DNA of 47,792 nucleotides from Novosphingobium sp. ST904 (GCF_001298105.1 NZ_LGJH01000122.1:1-47792), one strand, 5' to 3'; shown: positions 17,845-28,162, counted from the first letter of the stretch. Translations and numbers: made by a program. Notes: a model not told the origin generated them from the sequence alone.

Positions 17845-19662
17845 TCAGGCGTAACGGGCCTTGACCAGCTGTTCGAGCACGGCGAGCGGCAGTGCACCCT
17901 TGAGCAGCACCGAATGGAAGGCGCGAGGGTCCCACTTCGCACCGGCCTTCGCGCGGGCCTCGTCACGCAGCTTCACCCACATCGTGTGTCCGATCTTGTA
18001 GCTGCAGGCCTGCCCTGGCCAGACAGTGTAGCGATCGATCTCGCCCTGGCTGCGCCCGCGGGCGATGCCGGTGGTCGCGATCAGATAGTCGGTCGCCTTC
18101 TCGCGGCTCCAGCGCTTGGCGTGCATTCCGGAGTCCACGACGAGACGGGTGGCACGGAAAAGCAGTGACTGGAGGTAGCCGACCTGGCCAAGCGGATCGC
18201 CTTCATACATCCCCATTTCGTCCGCCAGTTGCTCGGAATAGAGCGCCCAGCCTTCGCTGTAGCCGCTGAAGCCACCACGCCGACGGATCATCGGAATATC
18301 CTGCGATTCGAGTGCGAGCATGACCTGCAGGTGATGGCCGGGGACCGCCTCATGATGCGTAAGCGTGGCGAGGCCGAACTTCGGCCGGTCAAAAGTATCG
18401 CGCAGGTTTATGTAGTAGATCGCAGGGCGTGAGCCATCGAGCGAGGCGTTCTGATAGTAACCGCCCGGCGCGCCGGCCTGGATGGCAGGCGGCACGCGGC
18501 GGACTTCGACGGGCGCCTTGGGGAGCGTCGCGAATTGTTCCGAAAGCCGGGCCTGCATCTTGACGATCTGTGCGTTGAGTTCGCCGAGCAGCGAAGCACG
18601 GCCCTCGTCGGTGTTGGGATAGAGCTGGTCCGGCCGCTGGTTGAGCGCAACGAGGCGCTCCCCCACGGTGCCTTGGCTCATTCCCTGCTTTTTGAGGATC
18701 GCATCGATCCGGCCGCCGATCTCGGCCACCTGATCCAGGCCGAGGCGATGAATTTCCTCGCCGCTCATGCGAACGGTGGTCGCGGCCTCGGCCGCGGCGG
18801 TATAATAGGCCTCTCCATCGGGCAGCCGCCAGCAACCGGCATCATGAACGGCTTTTGCGCGCAGTTCGTTCACCAATGCGCGCTGCCGGTCGAGCGCCGG
18901 GAACACTTTATCCTCGACGATCCGGGTGGCTTGCACCGCACGTTCCGGCGGCAGGTTCGCCTTGGCGAGCTTGGCCGCGAACCCCGTCACGAGCCCGGTC
19001 TCTCCGGCAGACTTGTCCCGAAGGGCGGCGAACTGCCTGAGCGTGGTGTCGAGAATATAGTCCGGGGCATACACGCCCCGCGCAGCATCCTCGCGCTGTC
19101 TCTCGCTTTCCTGATCCAGAACGGTTGCGAATGCGCCGAGCCGTGCCAGATAGGCATCGGCGTCTTCGGCGCTGTTCACACGGTGCTGGGTGTCGAGAAA
19201 GTCAGGCACATCCTGATAGGCGCCGGTGAGCTGACTGATCAGATAAGGTGTGAAGCGGCCGCCGCTGGAACCGTAAGTGAAGCTTTGCTGCCCGGCGATG
19301 CTCCGTTCGAGCTGATAGGTGACGACATCGTAATCGAGCTTGGCATCAGCGCCGAGCCCGCTGCTGCCGATCGCCTTCACCGCTCCGAGTTCGGCGCGGG
19401 ACCGGGCAAGTTCGCGTGCACTGTCTGCCGTCGAACGGCCCGAAAGCTGCGACTTGAGGGCGGCATTCGCGCCGCTGTCGAGCCCGAGCCGCGTGGCGCC
19501 TTCCGGGTTTTCTGCCAGGCGGTCTGTGAAAATCCGGTCCAGCAGGGCTCTGAGAGCAGCGTCGCCATTGCGCGATCCGTTGCTGGCGGCGGCCAGCCCG
19601 GCCGGCATGCCTGCGACCAGCGCTGCAACGCTGGCCTGGCCCAGAAACGAGCGACGATCCAT
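17845..19662 (-). CDS. DUF885 family exported protein (putative metallopeptidase-like)
   Basis: A 605-residue protein with a Tat-like signal (MDRRSFLGQASVAALVAG). The DUF885 signature HHEAVPGHHLQ at about residue 435 resembles an HExxH-type zinc site with two extra residues, and the following segment GYSEGWALYSEQLADEMG is also typical. The C-terminal motif GIARGRSQGEIDRYTVWPGQACSYKIG is conserved in the family. Members are widespread, often several per sphingomonad genome, and are thought to be peptidases, but I know of no proven substrate. It is convergent with recA and divergent from alaS, transcribed alone. Reading frame intact. Confidence 0.9.
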   Translation of the reverse strand: MDRRSFLGQASVAALVAGMPAGLAAASNGSRNGDAALRALLDRIFTDRLAENPEGATRLGLDSGANAALKSQLSGRSTADSARELARSRAELGAVKAIGSSGLGADAKLDYDVVTYQLERSIAGQQSFTYGSSGGRFTPYLISQLTGAYQDVPDFLDTQHRVNSAEDADAYLARLGAFATVLDQESERQREDAARGVYAPDYILDTTLRQFAALRDKSAGETGLVTGFAAKLAKANLPPERAVQATRIVEDKVFPALDRQRALVNELRAKAVHDAGCWRLPDGEAYYTAAAEAATTVRMSGEEIHRLGLDQVAEIGGRIDAILKKQGMSQGTVGERLVALNQRPDQLYPNTDEGRASLLGELNAQIVKMQARLSEQFATLPKAPVEVRRVPPAIQAGAPGGYYQNASLDGSRPAIYYINLRDTFDRPKFGLATLTHHEAVPGHHLQVMLALESQDIPMIRRRGGFSGYSEGWALYSEQLADEMGMYEGDPLGQVGYLQSLLFRATRLVVDSGMHAKRWSREKATDYLIATTGIARGRSQGEIDRYTVWPGQACSYKIGHTMWVKLRDEARAKAGAKWDPRAFHSVLLKGALPLAVLEQLVKARYA

Positions 19663-19883
19663 GAAATTCCCCTTTGAAATCTGTTTTGAGAGCCGGATCG
19701 CGCGAACCTAAGCGGGGCAGCGAGGGCAATGCAATGGCATGGGCGCTCGCTGGATGAACTATGCCCCAAGGTCGTTTCCTGTGGCCGTCAGCGCACACCG
19801 CTGCCGATTATCGCAAATCTCGACCAGTCTGACCGCAGCAACCGGCTTGCCGCCGCCGCGTCGCTGGATTATCGGCGCGGGTT
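19663..19883. other. Divergent promoter region between the DUF885 gene and alaS
   Basis: About 220 bases with no recognisable gene. Both promoters should lie here. I saw no T-box or other leader RNA in front of alaS and no confident promoter hexamers. Confidence 0.35.
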
Positions 19884-22543
19884 ATGCACACGACCAACGA
19901 AATCCGCCGGTCCTTCCTCGACTATTTCGCCAGCAATGGTCACGAGGCCGTCCAGTCCGCGCCGCTCGTTCCTTATAACGACCCGACGCTGATGTTCGTG
20001 AATGCCGGCATGGTGCCGTTCAAGAACGTGTTCACGGGCCTTGAAACCCGCGCCACGCCGCGCGCCACGTCGTCGCAGAAGTGCGTACGCGCCGGCGGCA
20101 AGCACAACGATCTCGACAACGTCGGCTACACGGCGCGCCACCACACTTTCTTCGAGATGCTGGGCAACTTCTCGTTCGGCGACTACTTCAAGGAACAGGC
20201 GATCACGCATGCCTGGACCCTGCTGACCAAGGAGTGGGGCCTCCCGGTCGAGAAGCTGCTGGTCACCGTCTATCACACCGACGATGAAGCCTTCGATCTG
20301 TGGAAGAAGGTCGCCGGCCTGCCCGAATCGAAGATCATCCGCATCCCCACGAAGGACAACTTCTGGGCGATGGGCGACGAAGGCCCGTGCGGCCCGTGCT
20401 CGGAAATCTTCTTCGACCACGGCGATCACATCTGGGGTGGCCCTCCGGGTAGCCCGGAAGAAGATGGCGACCGCTTCATCGAGATCTGGAACCTCGTGTT
20501 CATGCAGTTCGAACAGGCTGCGGGCGAGATCGTCGGCAATCTGCCCAAGCCCTCGATCGATACGGGCATGGGCCTCGAACGCATCTCGGCGGTCATGCAG
20601 GGCGTGCATGACAACTACGATATCGACACGTTCAAGGCGCTGATTGCCGCCTCGGAAAGCCTCACCGGCGTTGCCGCCGAGGGCGAGCAGCGCGCCAGCC
20701 ACCGCGTGATCGCGGACCATCTGCGTTCCACCAGCTTCCTGCTGGCCGACGGCGTGCTACCGTCCAACGAAGGCCGCGGCTATGTCCTGCGTCGCATCAT
20801 GCGCCGCGCCATGCGCCATGCTCATCTGCTCGGCGCGCGTGACCCGCTGATGCATCGCCTTGTCCCCGCGCTGGTCGCCGAGATGGGCCAGGCCTATCCG
20901 GAGCTCGGCCGCGCCCAGCCGCTGATCGAGGAAACGCTGGAGCGCGAGGAAGTGCAGTTCCGTCGCACGCTCGCCAACGGCCTCAAGCTGCTGGACGAAG
21001 CGACCGGCGACATGGGCGAGGGCGGCGAGCTCCCCGGCGAGACCGCGTTCAAGCTCTATGATACTTTCGGCTTCCCTTACGACCTGACCGAAGACGCCCT
21101 GCGTTCGCGCGGCATCGCGGTGGACCGCGCCGGTTTCGATGCTGCCATGGCCCAGCAGAAGGCTGCCGCCCGCGCCGCGTGGAAGGGTTCGGGGCAGGCC
21201 GCCGACAGCGAAGTGTGGTTCGACATCGCCGAGCGCGAAGGCGCGACCGAGTTCACCGGCTACGCCTCCACGACCGGCGAAGGCCAGGTCGTGGCGCTGG
21301 TGAAGGACGGCAAGGAGGTCGTTTCGGCCACTGCCGGCGATCAGGTTGTCGTGGTTACCAACCAGACCCCGTTCTACGGCGAATCGGGCGGACAGGAAGG
21401 CGATCGCGGTGCGATCGCAGGCGCGAATGGCCTGAAGATCGACGTTGCCGACACCGCGAAGCCGCTCGGCCGCCTTCACGCGATGAGCGGTACGGTCGAG
21501 GCAGGCACGATCAAGGTCGGCGATGCCGTGAACCTCACGGTCGATGTCGAGCGCCGTGACGCGGTTCGCGCCAATCACTCCGCCACGCACCTCCTTCATG
21601 CCGCGCTGCGCAAGCGTCTGGGCGATCATGTTACCCAGAAGGGATCGCTGGTCGCCGCCGAACGCCTGCGCTTCGACTTCTCGCACCCGACTGCCCTCAC
21701 CGCCGAGGATATCGCTGCGATCGAAGCCGAGGTGAACGCGGAAATCCGTGCGAACGACCCGGTTCTCACTCGCCTCATGACGCCTGACGATGCCATTGGC
21801 GCCGGCGCCATGGCACTGTTCGGCGAGAAGTACGGCGATGAAGTGCGCGTTCTTTCCATGGGCCGCACGGCAAAGACCGAAGGCGGCGAGCGCACTTATT
21901 CGGTCGAGCTTTGCGGCGGCACGCATGTGCGCGCCACGGGCGATATCGGTGTGTTCCGTATCGTTTCGGAAAGCGCCGTTTCCTCGGGCGTGCGCCGTAT
22001 CGAGGCTCTGACCGGCGAGGGCGCGCGCCAGTGGCTGGTCGCCCGTGAGGACGCGCTGAAGGGCGCCGCCGGGCTGCTGCGCACCACTCCCGAAGATGTC
22101 GAAACCCGCGTCGCCGCATTGCTGGACGAGCGTCGCAAGCTCGAACGCGAACTGGCCGAAGCGAAGAAGGCGCTGGCGCTCGGCGGCGGCGGTGCCAAGG
22201 CTGAAGCTGCCGACGAAGAAGTGAACGGCGTGAAGTTCTCGGGGCAAGTGCTCGAGGGGCTCGATCCCAAGGAACTGCGCGGCTGCTCGATCAGGCGAAG
22301 CAGCGCATGGGCTCGGGCGTCGCCGCGATCGTCGCGGTGAACGAGGGCAAGGCGAGCATCGCCGCTGCCGTCACCGAAGACCTCACCGGCACGATCAGCG
22401 CCGTCGATCTGGTCCGCAAGGGTGTGGAAACGCTGGGCGGCAAGGGCGGCGGCGGCCGCGCCGACATGGCGCAGGGCGGCGGTCCCGACGGCGACAAGGC
22501 GGCGGACGCCATTGCTGCGGTGAAGGCCGTTCTGGCAGGATAG
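19884..22543 (+). CDS. alaS: Alanyl-tRNA synthetase, frame broken near 22281
   Basis: Charges tRNA-Ala. Class II catalytic domain first ([29 protein letters not shown], then [14 protein letters not shown]), then the tRNA-binding domain, the editing domain with the zinc residues [12 protein letters not shown] and [12 protein letters not shown], and the C-terminal oligomerisation domain. After DPKELRG the frame changes. One restored G at about 22281 gives [20 protein letters not shown] and a normal stop at 22543, for 886 residues, the usual family length. The gene is essential, so the break is almost certainly a sequence error. Unrepaired, the frame would stop at 22340 with an unrelated tail. 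ATG at 19884. Confidence 0.95.
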
Positions 22544-22562
22544 TTTTCACCTTGGGGGGCGG

Positions 22563-22685
22563 ATGGGCATGAAAAAGGATAAGCTTGGCTATATTCTTGG
22601 CGCTGCGGGAATCTTCCTGCAGCCAGTCCTATTCGCGGAAGGGTGCCTGTTTACGATGGAGTGCACTATCGCGGGGTGCCGGTAG
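22563..22685 (+). CDS. Possible 40-residue membrane peptide between alaS and glsA
   Basis: A short frame starting [18 protein letters not shown] and ending in a Cys-rich tail ([15 protein letters not shown]). It begins 19 bases after the alaS stop, with a GGGGGGCGG run directly before the ATG at 22563; a second Met lies two codons in (22569). Residues 9-24 are hydrophobic after a Lys-rich start, as in single-pass small membrane proteins. Its TAG stop ends at 22685, one base before the TTG start of glsA, which suggests translational coupling. I recognise no family. It may equally be chance, and it carries no independent support beyond position, start signal and composition. Confidence 0.38.
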   Translation: MGMKKDKLGYILGAAGIFLQPVLFAEGCLFTMECTIAGCR

Positions 22686-22686
22686 T

Positions 22687-23652
22687 TTGGAAGCTTCATT
22701 AAACAGGGGAACTTCGGGCGCTGACGCACCCGGCGCGGTTATCGCCGAAATCGCGGAGGAACTGCGCTTCGCCGACTATCGCGGGAAGGTGGCGGACTAT
22801 ATCCCACCGCTGGCTGCCGTGCCGGACACCAAGTTCGGGATCGCGGTGGTCATGGCGGACGGCGCGGTGCACACGGCGGGCGATGCCGAAGAGGCGTTTT
22901 CGATACAGTCGATTTCCAAGGTCTTTGCGCTGACGCTGGCACTGGGCGCGGTGGGAGATCAGTTGTGGAGCCGGGTGGGCCGTGAACCGTCCGGCAGTGC
23001 GTTCAATTCGATCGTCCAGCTTGAAACCGAGCATGGCATCCCGCGCAATCCTTTCATCAACGCCGGGGCCATCGTCGTCACCGACGTGCTGCTCGGGCGC
23101 CTGGAGCCGCGCGAGGCGATCGGCCAGATGCTGCGCTTCGTGCGCGAACTCGCGGGTGACGACGGCATCGTCATCGACGAGGTCGTGGCTGCCGCCGAGA
23201 GCGAGACGGGTTTTCGCAACCGCGCGCTGGCCAATTACATGCGGGCCTTCGGCAATATCCACGGCGATGTCGAGCGGGTGCTGGGGACGTATTTCCACTT
23301 CTGCGCGCTCGCCATGAGTTGCCGCCAACTTGCGCTGGCCGGGCGCTATCTGATGAACGGCGGAATCTCGCACGGGCACCGCGTCATCAATGAGCGGCGT
23401 GCGCGGCGCATCAATGCGTTGATGATGTCCTGCGGCCACTACGATAACTCGGGCGATTTCGCCTATCGCATCGGGTTGCCCGGAAAGTCGGGCGTTGGCG
23501 GCGGCATTCTTGCCGTGGCGCCGGGCACCGCGAGTATCGCGGTATGGTCTCCCGGGCTCAACCAGAGCGGCAATTCGCACCTCGGGCAACTGGCGCTGGA
23601 GCGGCTCGTCCAGCGGACCGGCTGGTCCGTGTTCGAGCCGCGATCGTTGTAG
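22687..23652 (+). CDS. glsA: Glutaminase A
   Basis: Hydrolyses glutamine to glutamate and ammonia; a serine-dependent beta-lactamase-like fold. The 321-residue protein shows the family segments [13 protein letters not shown], the Ser-x-x-Lys active site in [47 protein letters not shown] and [11 protein letters not shown]. No ATG fits the start. I choose the TTG at 22687, giving [13 protein letters not shown], because it matches the family's N-terminal length; a TTG at 22585 would add 34 unrelated residues. It lies downstream of alaS in the same direction and is convergent with the antiporter gene, ten bases away. Reading frame intact. Confidence 0.93.
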   Translation: MEASLNRGTSGADAPGAVIAEIAEELRFADYRGKVADYIPPLAAVPDTKFGIAVVMADGAVHTAGDAEEAFSIQSISKVFALTLALGAVGDQLWSRVGREPSGSAFNSIVQLETEHGIPRNPFINAGAIVVTDVLLGRLEPREAIGQMLRFVRELAGDDGIVIDEVVAAAESETGFRNRALANYMRAFGNIHGDVERVLGTYFHFCALAMSCRQLALAGRYLMNGGISHGHRVINERRARRINALMMSCGHYDNSGDFAYRIGLPGKSGVGGGILAVAPGTASIAVWSPGLNQSGNSHLGQLALERLVQRTGWSVFEPRSL

Positions 23653-23662
23653 CCCTCTCCGT

Positions 23663-25444
23663 CTAGGCCCGCTCGGGCTGCTTCAACTGGCCTGACTTGA
23701 GCGCAGGCTTCTGCGCCAGTCCGCCCTGTTCCTTGATCTGTTCGCGGAATTCGTCGCGCTTTTCGTGGATCGAGGCGATTACCGGCCCCATGGCGACGCC
23801 GATCTCGGTGAGTGCGGCTTCCGAGAGTTGCAACGAGCTTTCGAGCGTTTCGGGCACCGCGTGCGTAGCGCCGGCGCGATAGAGCAAGGCCGCGTGCTCG
23901 GCGTCGCGGGCGCGGGCGATGATCGGCAGGTCGGGAAAATCGGCGCGCAGCTTGCGGACGATGCGCTGGGCGGTGACGGGTTCGTCCATCGTCAGGATCA
24001 CCGCCGCCGCACCGGCTGCGCCGAAACGCAGCATGGCATCGCCGCGACCGGCATCCCCGAAGGCCACCGTGTAGCCATGGCGGCGCCCGTCCGTGACGAG
24101 GTCGGTATTGCTGTCCACCGCGAGGTAGGGGCGGCCGTGACGGGCCAGCATGTCGGCCACCAGCCGTCCGACGCGGCCGAAGCCGATGATGAGGGTCTGC
24201 GGCTTGTCGGTCGCCTCGGCGGGCTGGTGCGGCGTTTCCACGCTGTCCACCTGTTTGGCGAGCAGCTTGCCGATCATCGACAGCAGTGGGGTGACGGTAA
24301 GACCCAGCGCGGTGACGATCTGCCAGAACATCGCCGTGCCTGGCTGGATGAGCTGTGCCGCGCCCGCCGCGCTCAGCACGATCAGCGTGGTTTCCGAAGG
24401 GCTCGACATCAGGATGCCGGTTTCGGTCGCGGTGCCGCGCCGGGCGCCCATCATGCGCAGCAGCAGGCCCGTTACCGTGGACTTGAGCAGGATCACGCCG
24501 ACCGCGGCGATCAGGATCGAGGTGAGGTTCTCCCAAACGATTCGAAGGTCGATGCTCATGCCGATGGTGATGAGGAACACGCCGAGTGCGAGGCCCTTGA
24601 ACGGCTCGATGATCTGTTCGACCTCGGTATGGTATTCGGTCTCGGCGATCAGCAGGCCGGCGACGAGCGCGCCGACTATGGGGGAAAGACCGGTCGCCCC
24701 CGTCGCCAGCGAGGCCAGGATCACCACCAGCAGGCTGGCCGCCAGGAACAGTTCGGGGCTTTTGGTCCGTGCAGCCTGCGCGAAGAGCGGCGGGAGCAGG
24801 TAGCGGCCCAGCACCAGCAGCGCGGTGACGACCAGCGTGCCCCAGACCAGCGTGTGGATCAGGCCGTCCATTCCTGCGCCCTTGGCGTGAGGGGCCAGAG
24901 CGCCCAGCAGGAAGATGATCGGCACCAGCGCGATATCCTCGAACAGCAGCATGGCGAGCGCCGCGCGGCCGACCGGGGTGGTGGTGTCGGTCATCTTGAG
25001 GACGAGCGCCGTGGAGGATAGCGCCAGTGCGAGGCCGAGCGCCATCGCGCCGGAGAATCCCTGCCCGATTGCGGCGAAGAAGAATGTGAGGGCGCTGCCG
25101 GTCAGGATCAGTTCCAGCGAGCCGAGCCCGAACACGAAGCGCCGCATCGCCCACAAGCGGCCGAACGACAGTTCCAGGCCGATCGAGAACAGCAGCAGGA
25201 TGATGCCGAATTCGGCGAATATCTCCAGCCCGTCGGGGTCGGTTATCGTCACCCAGGACAGCCACGGCGTATCGAACACCAGCCGGCCGAGACCGAAGGG
25301 GCCGACCAGCAGCCCTACGAGGATGAACCCGATCACCGGGGTAATGCGGAAACGGTTGAAAACGGGAATCACGATGCCCGCTGCACCCAGGATAACCAGT
25401 GCATCGGACAAGACGGGAGAGGAAAGAGCGTTGCTGCCGGCCAT
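23663..25444 (-). CDS. Kef-type monovalent cation:proton antiporter (CPA2) with RCK domain
   Basis: A 593-residue inner-membrane transporter. The first 390 or so residues are a multi-helix Na+/H+-exchanger domain (ILGAAGIVIPVFNRFRITPVIGFILVGLLVGPFG; ALGLALALSSTALVLKMTD). From about residue 415 comes a cytosolic nucleotide-binding TrkA-N/RCK domain (TLIIGFGRVGRLVADML; YLAVDSNTDLVTDGRRHGY), then a charged helical tail. This resembles KefB/KefC and YbaL-type potassium efflux systems, which respond to glutathione adducts or nucleotides. No kefF/kefG ancillary gene is adjacent, so I do not assign a symbol. It is divergent from bamD. Reading frame intact. Confidence 0.9.
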   Translation of the reverse strand: MAGSNALSSPVLSDALVILGAAGIVIPVFNRFRITPVIGFILVGLLVGPFGLGRLVFDTPWLSWVTITDPDGLEIFAEFGIILLLFSIGLELSFGRLWAMRRFVFGLGSLELILTGSALTFFFAAIGQGFSGAMALGLALALSSTALVLKMTDTTTPVGRAALAMLLFEDIALVPIIFLLGALAPHAKGAGMDGLIHTLVWGTLVVTALLVLGRYLLPPLFAQAARTKSPELFLAASLLVVILASLATGATGLSPIVGALVAGLLIAETEYHTEVEQIIEPFKGLALGVFLITIGMSIDLRIVWENLTSILIAAVGVILLKSTVTGLLLRMMGARRGTATETGILMSSPSETTLIVLSAAGAAQLIQPGTAMFWQIVTALGLTVTPLLSMIGKLLAKQVDSVETPHQPAEATDKPQTLIIGFGRVGRLVADMLARHGRPYLAVDSNTDLVTDGRRHGYTVAFGDAGRGDAMLRFGAAGAAAVILTMDEPVTAQRIVRKLRADFPDLPIIARARDAEHAALLYRAGATHAVPETLESSLQLSEAALTEIGVAMGPVIASIHEKRDEFREQIKEQGGLAQKPALKSGQLKQPERA

Positions 25445-25590
25445 ATCGGTCCGACTATGGCAGGCACGCCGCGCCAGACAATGCCGAACTTCGCCGATTC
25501 AGCGTCTAAGCCGGGGAAGAAATGCCTTCCTGTCGCCTTGCGGTGCAACTTCACTTGGCGTTCAGCAAAGCGCTGGTTATAGACCCGGCC

Positions 25591-26388
25591 ATGTTCGAAC
25601 GCTCGCGCTTCAAGATCGCCCTTCTCGCTGCCGCCACCGGCGCGATCGTCCTCACCGCAGGATGCGCAGGCGGGAGGGGCGGAAACAAGGACACCGCCTA
25701 CGTCGCGCGCGACGTCGATACGCTTTACGCGGCCGCGCAGCAGCGCCTGAATCAGGGCCGCACCAAGCAGGCCGCCGCCCTGTTCGACGAAGTGGAGCGC
25801 CAGCACCCCTATTCGCCCTGGGCCCGCCGCGCGCAGCTCATGAGCGCGTTCAGCTACTATGCCGCGCGTGACTATACGAAGTCGATCCAGTCGGCGCAGC
25901 GCTTCCTCTCGATCCACCCGGGCAACAAGGACGCGCCTTACGCCTATTACCTGATCGCGATCTGCTATTACGAACAGATCAGCGACGTTACGCGCGACCA
26001 GAAGACCACCGAGCAGGCCAAGCAGGCGCTGACCGACGTGATGCGCCGCTATCCCGGCACGCCTTACGCCGCGGACGCGAAGCTCAAGATCGACCTTGTG
26101 AACGATCACCTTGCCGGCAAGGAAATGACCATCGGCCGCGGCTACGAGGCCAGCGGCAAGTGGCTCGCGGCAACCCTGCGCTTCCGCAACGTCGTCGACA
26201 ATTTCCAGACCACCAGCCATGCACCGGAAGCCCTCTTCCGTCTGGTCGAGGGATATCTCTCGCTCGGCGTGCCCGAGGAAGCGCAGAAGGCGGCGGCCGT
26301 GCTGGAAAACAACTATCCGAACAGCAAGTGGTACGCACGCGCCTACAAGCTAATGGAAAAGTACGCTCCGAAGAACGTCGCCGCCTGA
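25591..26388 (+). CDS. bamD: Outer-membrane assembly lipoprotein BamD
   Basis: A component of the BAM complex that inserts beta-barrel proteins into the outer membrane. The 265-residue lipoprotein has its lipobox before Cys25 (GAIVLTAGCAGG), followed by five TPR-like repeats, including DTLYAAAQQRLNQGRTKQAAALFDEVERQHPYS split by helix turns, YTKSIQSAQRFLSIHPG and EALFRLVEGYLSLG. I place the start at the ATG 25591 because it gives a compact signal peptide; an upstream in-frame start at 25522 adds residues that do not look like a signal. It is followed by recN 83 bases on, a common alphaproteobacterial order. Reading frame intact. Confidence 0.95.
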   Translation: MFERSRFKIALLAAATGAIVLTAGCAGGRGGNKDTAYVARDVDTLYAAAQQRLNQGRTKQAAALFDEVERQHPYSPWARRAQLMSAFSYYAARDYTKSIQSAQRFLSIHPGNKDAPYAYYLIAICYYEQISDVTRDQKTTEQAKQALTDVMRRYPGTPYAADAKLKIDLVNDHLAGKEMTIGRGYEASGKWLAATLRFRNVVDNFQTTSHAPEALFRLVEGYLSLGVPEEAQKAAAVLENNYPNSKWYARAYKLMEKYAPKNVAA

Positions 26389-26456
26389 GGCGCCTGCGGT
26401 GCGGCTGCCTGAGCGGTGGGCGCAAAGATGCGTGACGGGCGAATAAGTTTTCGCTA

Positions 26457-26471
26457 GAACGGATCGCGAAC
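26457..26471 (+). promoter_or_regulatory. LexA (SOS) box of recN, touching the start codon
   Basis: GAAC, seven bases, GAAC at 26457-26471 is the reverse reading of the alphaproteobacterial GTTC-N7-GTTC LexA operator. It ends directly before the ATG at 26472, so LexA would block the leader and translation-start region. recN is SOS-induced in many bacteria. Confidence 0.8.
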
Positions 26472-28133
26472 ATGCTGAACCGCCTCTCCATCCGCAACAT
26501 CGTGCTGATCGAAGCGCTCGACCTCGATTTCGCAAGGGGGCTGGGCGTTCTCACGGGTGAAACCGGCGCGGGCAAGTCGATCCTGCTCGATGCACTGGGC
26601 CTCGTGATCGGGAACCGTGCCGACAGCGGGCTGGTGCGGGCCGGCGAAAGCCGGGCGATCGTCACGGCCAGCTTCGAATTCGCAGAGCTTCCCGGCGTCG
26701 TTCGCAAGGTACTGGAAGAGGCCGATCTCGAAATCGAGCCGGGCGAGCCGCTGATCCTCAAGCGTCAGCTCAAGGCCGATGGCGGCAGCCGGGCCTTCCT
26801 CAACGACCAGCCGGTGGGCGTTGCGCTGCTGCGCGAAATTGCGCCTGCGCTCGTTGAGATCCATGGCCAGCACGACGATCGCGGCCTCGTGAACGCGAAG
26901 GGGCACCGCGCCCTGCTCGATCGTTTCGCGGGCGGGGACGTTGCCGGGGTGGAGGCTGCTTGGAAGAGCTGGCGCACCGCCCAGAGCGCCCTTGACGGCG
27001 CGCGCGCGCAAGTCGCCAAGGCGGCCGAAGATCAGGACCTGTTGTTGGCGCACCTTGCCGAGCTGGATGCGCTGGGTCCGCAGGAAGGCGAGGAGGAAGA
27101 ACTCGCCCATGCCCGCGCCGAAATGCAGAAGGGCGAAAAGCTTTCCGACGATCTCGTTGCGCTCCAGCATCTGTGGACCGGGTCCGATTCGGCGCTGGCT
27201 TCGCTGCGCGGCGCGTCTCGCCGGCTTGATCGTATCGCCGGCGAGCATCACCTGCTTGCCGAAGCGCTCGAAGCGCTGGACCGGGCGGTGATCGAGGCGA
27301 GCGAGGCGGAAGACAAGCTGGACCGCGCCGCCGAGGCCCTGGCTTTCGACCCCGACGAGCTCGACCGAATCGAGACGCGGTTGTTCGATCTGCGCGCCGC
27401 GGCCCGCAAGCAGGGCTGCCAGGTCGACGAGCTGCCGGAAAAGATGCGGGAGATGCGCAGTGCGCTGGACGCCATCGAAGGCGGAGAGGAGCATGTCGCC
27501 GGGCTTGAACGCACCGCGCAGAAGGCGGCGCTGGCCTATCGCGAACAGGCCGAGGCGCTGCACGACCTGCGCCGGGCCGCCGCCAAGCGGCTCGACAAGG
27601 CGGTGGCGGCCGAACTCGCGCCGCTGAAGCTCGATGCCGCCCGCTTCCAGACCTCGGTGATCCGCGTGCCGGAAGACCGCTGGGGTTCGCATGGCATGGA
27701 TGCCGTCGAATTCCTCATCAGCACGAATCCCGGCGCCGATTTCGCTCCGCTTGCCAAGATCGCTTCGGGCGGCGAACTCTCGCGCTTCATCCTCGCGCTC
27801 AAGGTGGCGCTGGCCGAAGAAGGCGGCGCGGCGACGGTGATCTTCGACGAGATCGACCGGGGTGTCGGCGGCGCGGTCGCCAGCGCGATCGGCGAGCGTC
27901 TGGCGCGGCTTGCCTCGGAAGGGCAGTTGCTGGCGGTTACGCACAGCCCGCAGGTCGCGGCGCGCGGGCGGCGGCACTACATGATCGCCAAGTCCAGCGA
28001 AGGCACCGTCACGCGCACCTCGGTGGCGCTGCTCGACGAGGGCGAGCGCAAGGAAGAGATCGCGCGGATGCTCTCCGGGGCCGAGGTGACGGCGGAGGCT
28101 CGGGCGCAGGCCGATCGGTTGCTCGAAGTTTAA
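26472..28133 (+). CDS. recN: DNA repair protein RecN
   Basis: An SMC-like ATPase acting in double-strand-break repair. The 553-residue protein has Walker A GETGAGKS (29-36) after the family opening MLNRLSIRNIVLIEALDLDF. A long coiled-coil middle (about 155-365), the signature SGGELSRFILALKVAL and Walker B ATVIFDEIDRGVGG (about 454) follow, then VTHSPQVAARG. Length and frame are normal. No good Shine-Dalgarno precedes the ATG because the LexA box occupies that space, so translation initiation may be weak. It follows bamD in the same direction and ends just before a hairpin repeat. Confidence 0.96.
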   Translation: MLNRLSIRNIVLIEALDLDFARGLGVLTGETGAGKSILLDALGLVIGNRADSGLVRAGESRAIVTASFEFAELPGVVRKVLEEADLEIEPGEPLILKRQLKADGGSRAFLNDQPVGVALLREIAPALVEIHGQHDDRGLVNAKGHRALLDRFAGGDVAGVEAAWKSWRTAQSALDGARAQVAKAAEDQDLLLAHLAELDALGPQEGEEEELAHARAEMQKGEKLSDDLVALQHLWTGSDSALASLRGASRRLDRIAGEHHLLAEALEALDRAVIEASEAEDKLDRAAEALAFDPDELDRIETRLFDLRAAARKQGCQVDELPEKMREMRSALDAIEGGEEHVAGLERTAQKAALAYREQAEALHDLRRAAAKRLDKAVAAELAPLKLDAARFQTSVIRVPEDRWGSHGMDAVEFLISTNPGADFAPLAKIASGGELSRFILALKVALAEEGGAATVIFDEIDRGVGGAVASAIGERLARLASEGQLLAVTHSPQVAARGRRHYMIAKSSEGTVTRTSVALLDEGERKEEIARMLSGAEVTAEARAQADRLLEV

Positions 28134-28143
28134 AAGGCAACCC

Positions 28144-28162
28144 CCGGGGGATGATTCCCCGG
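28144..28162. repeat. Hairpin repeat copy 2 (possible terminator) after recN
   Basis: CCGGGGGATGATTCCCCGG at 28144-28162, followed by ACCCTC. It matches the copy after the GH27 gene (7669-7687) at 16 of 19 positions, plus the shared ACCCTC. The stem is CCGGGG with CCCCGG, and it lies 11 bases after the recN stop. Confidence 0.55.

Noticed and set aside
22261..22543. alaS as a genuine pseudogene or a split gene with an independent C-terminal protein
   Set aside because: Alanyl-tRNA synthetase is essential and no second copy is visible. One restored G gives the exact family length.
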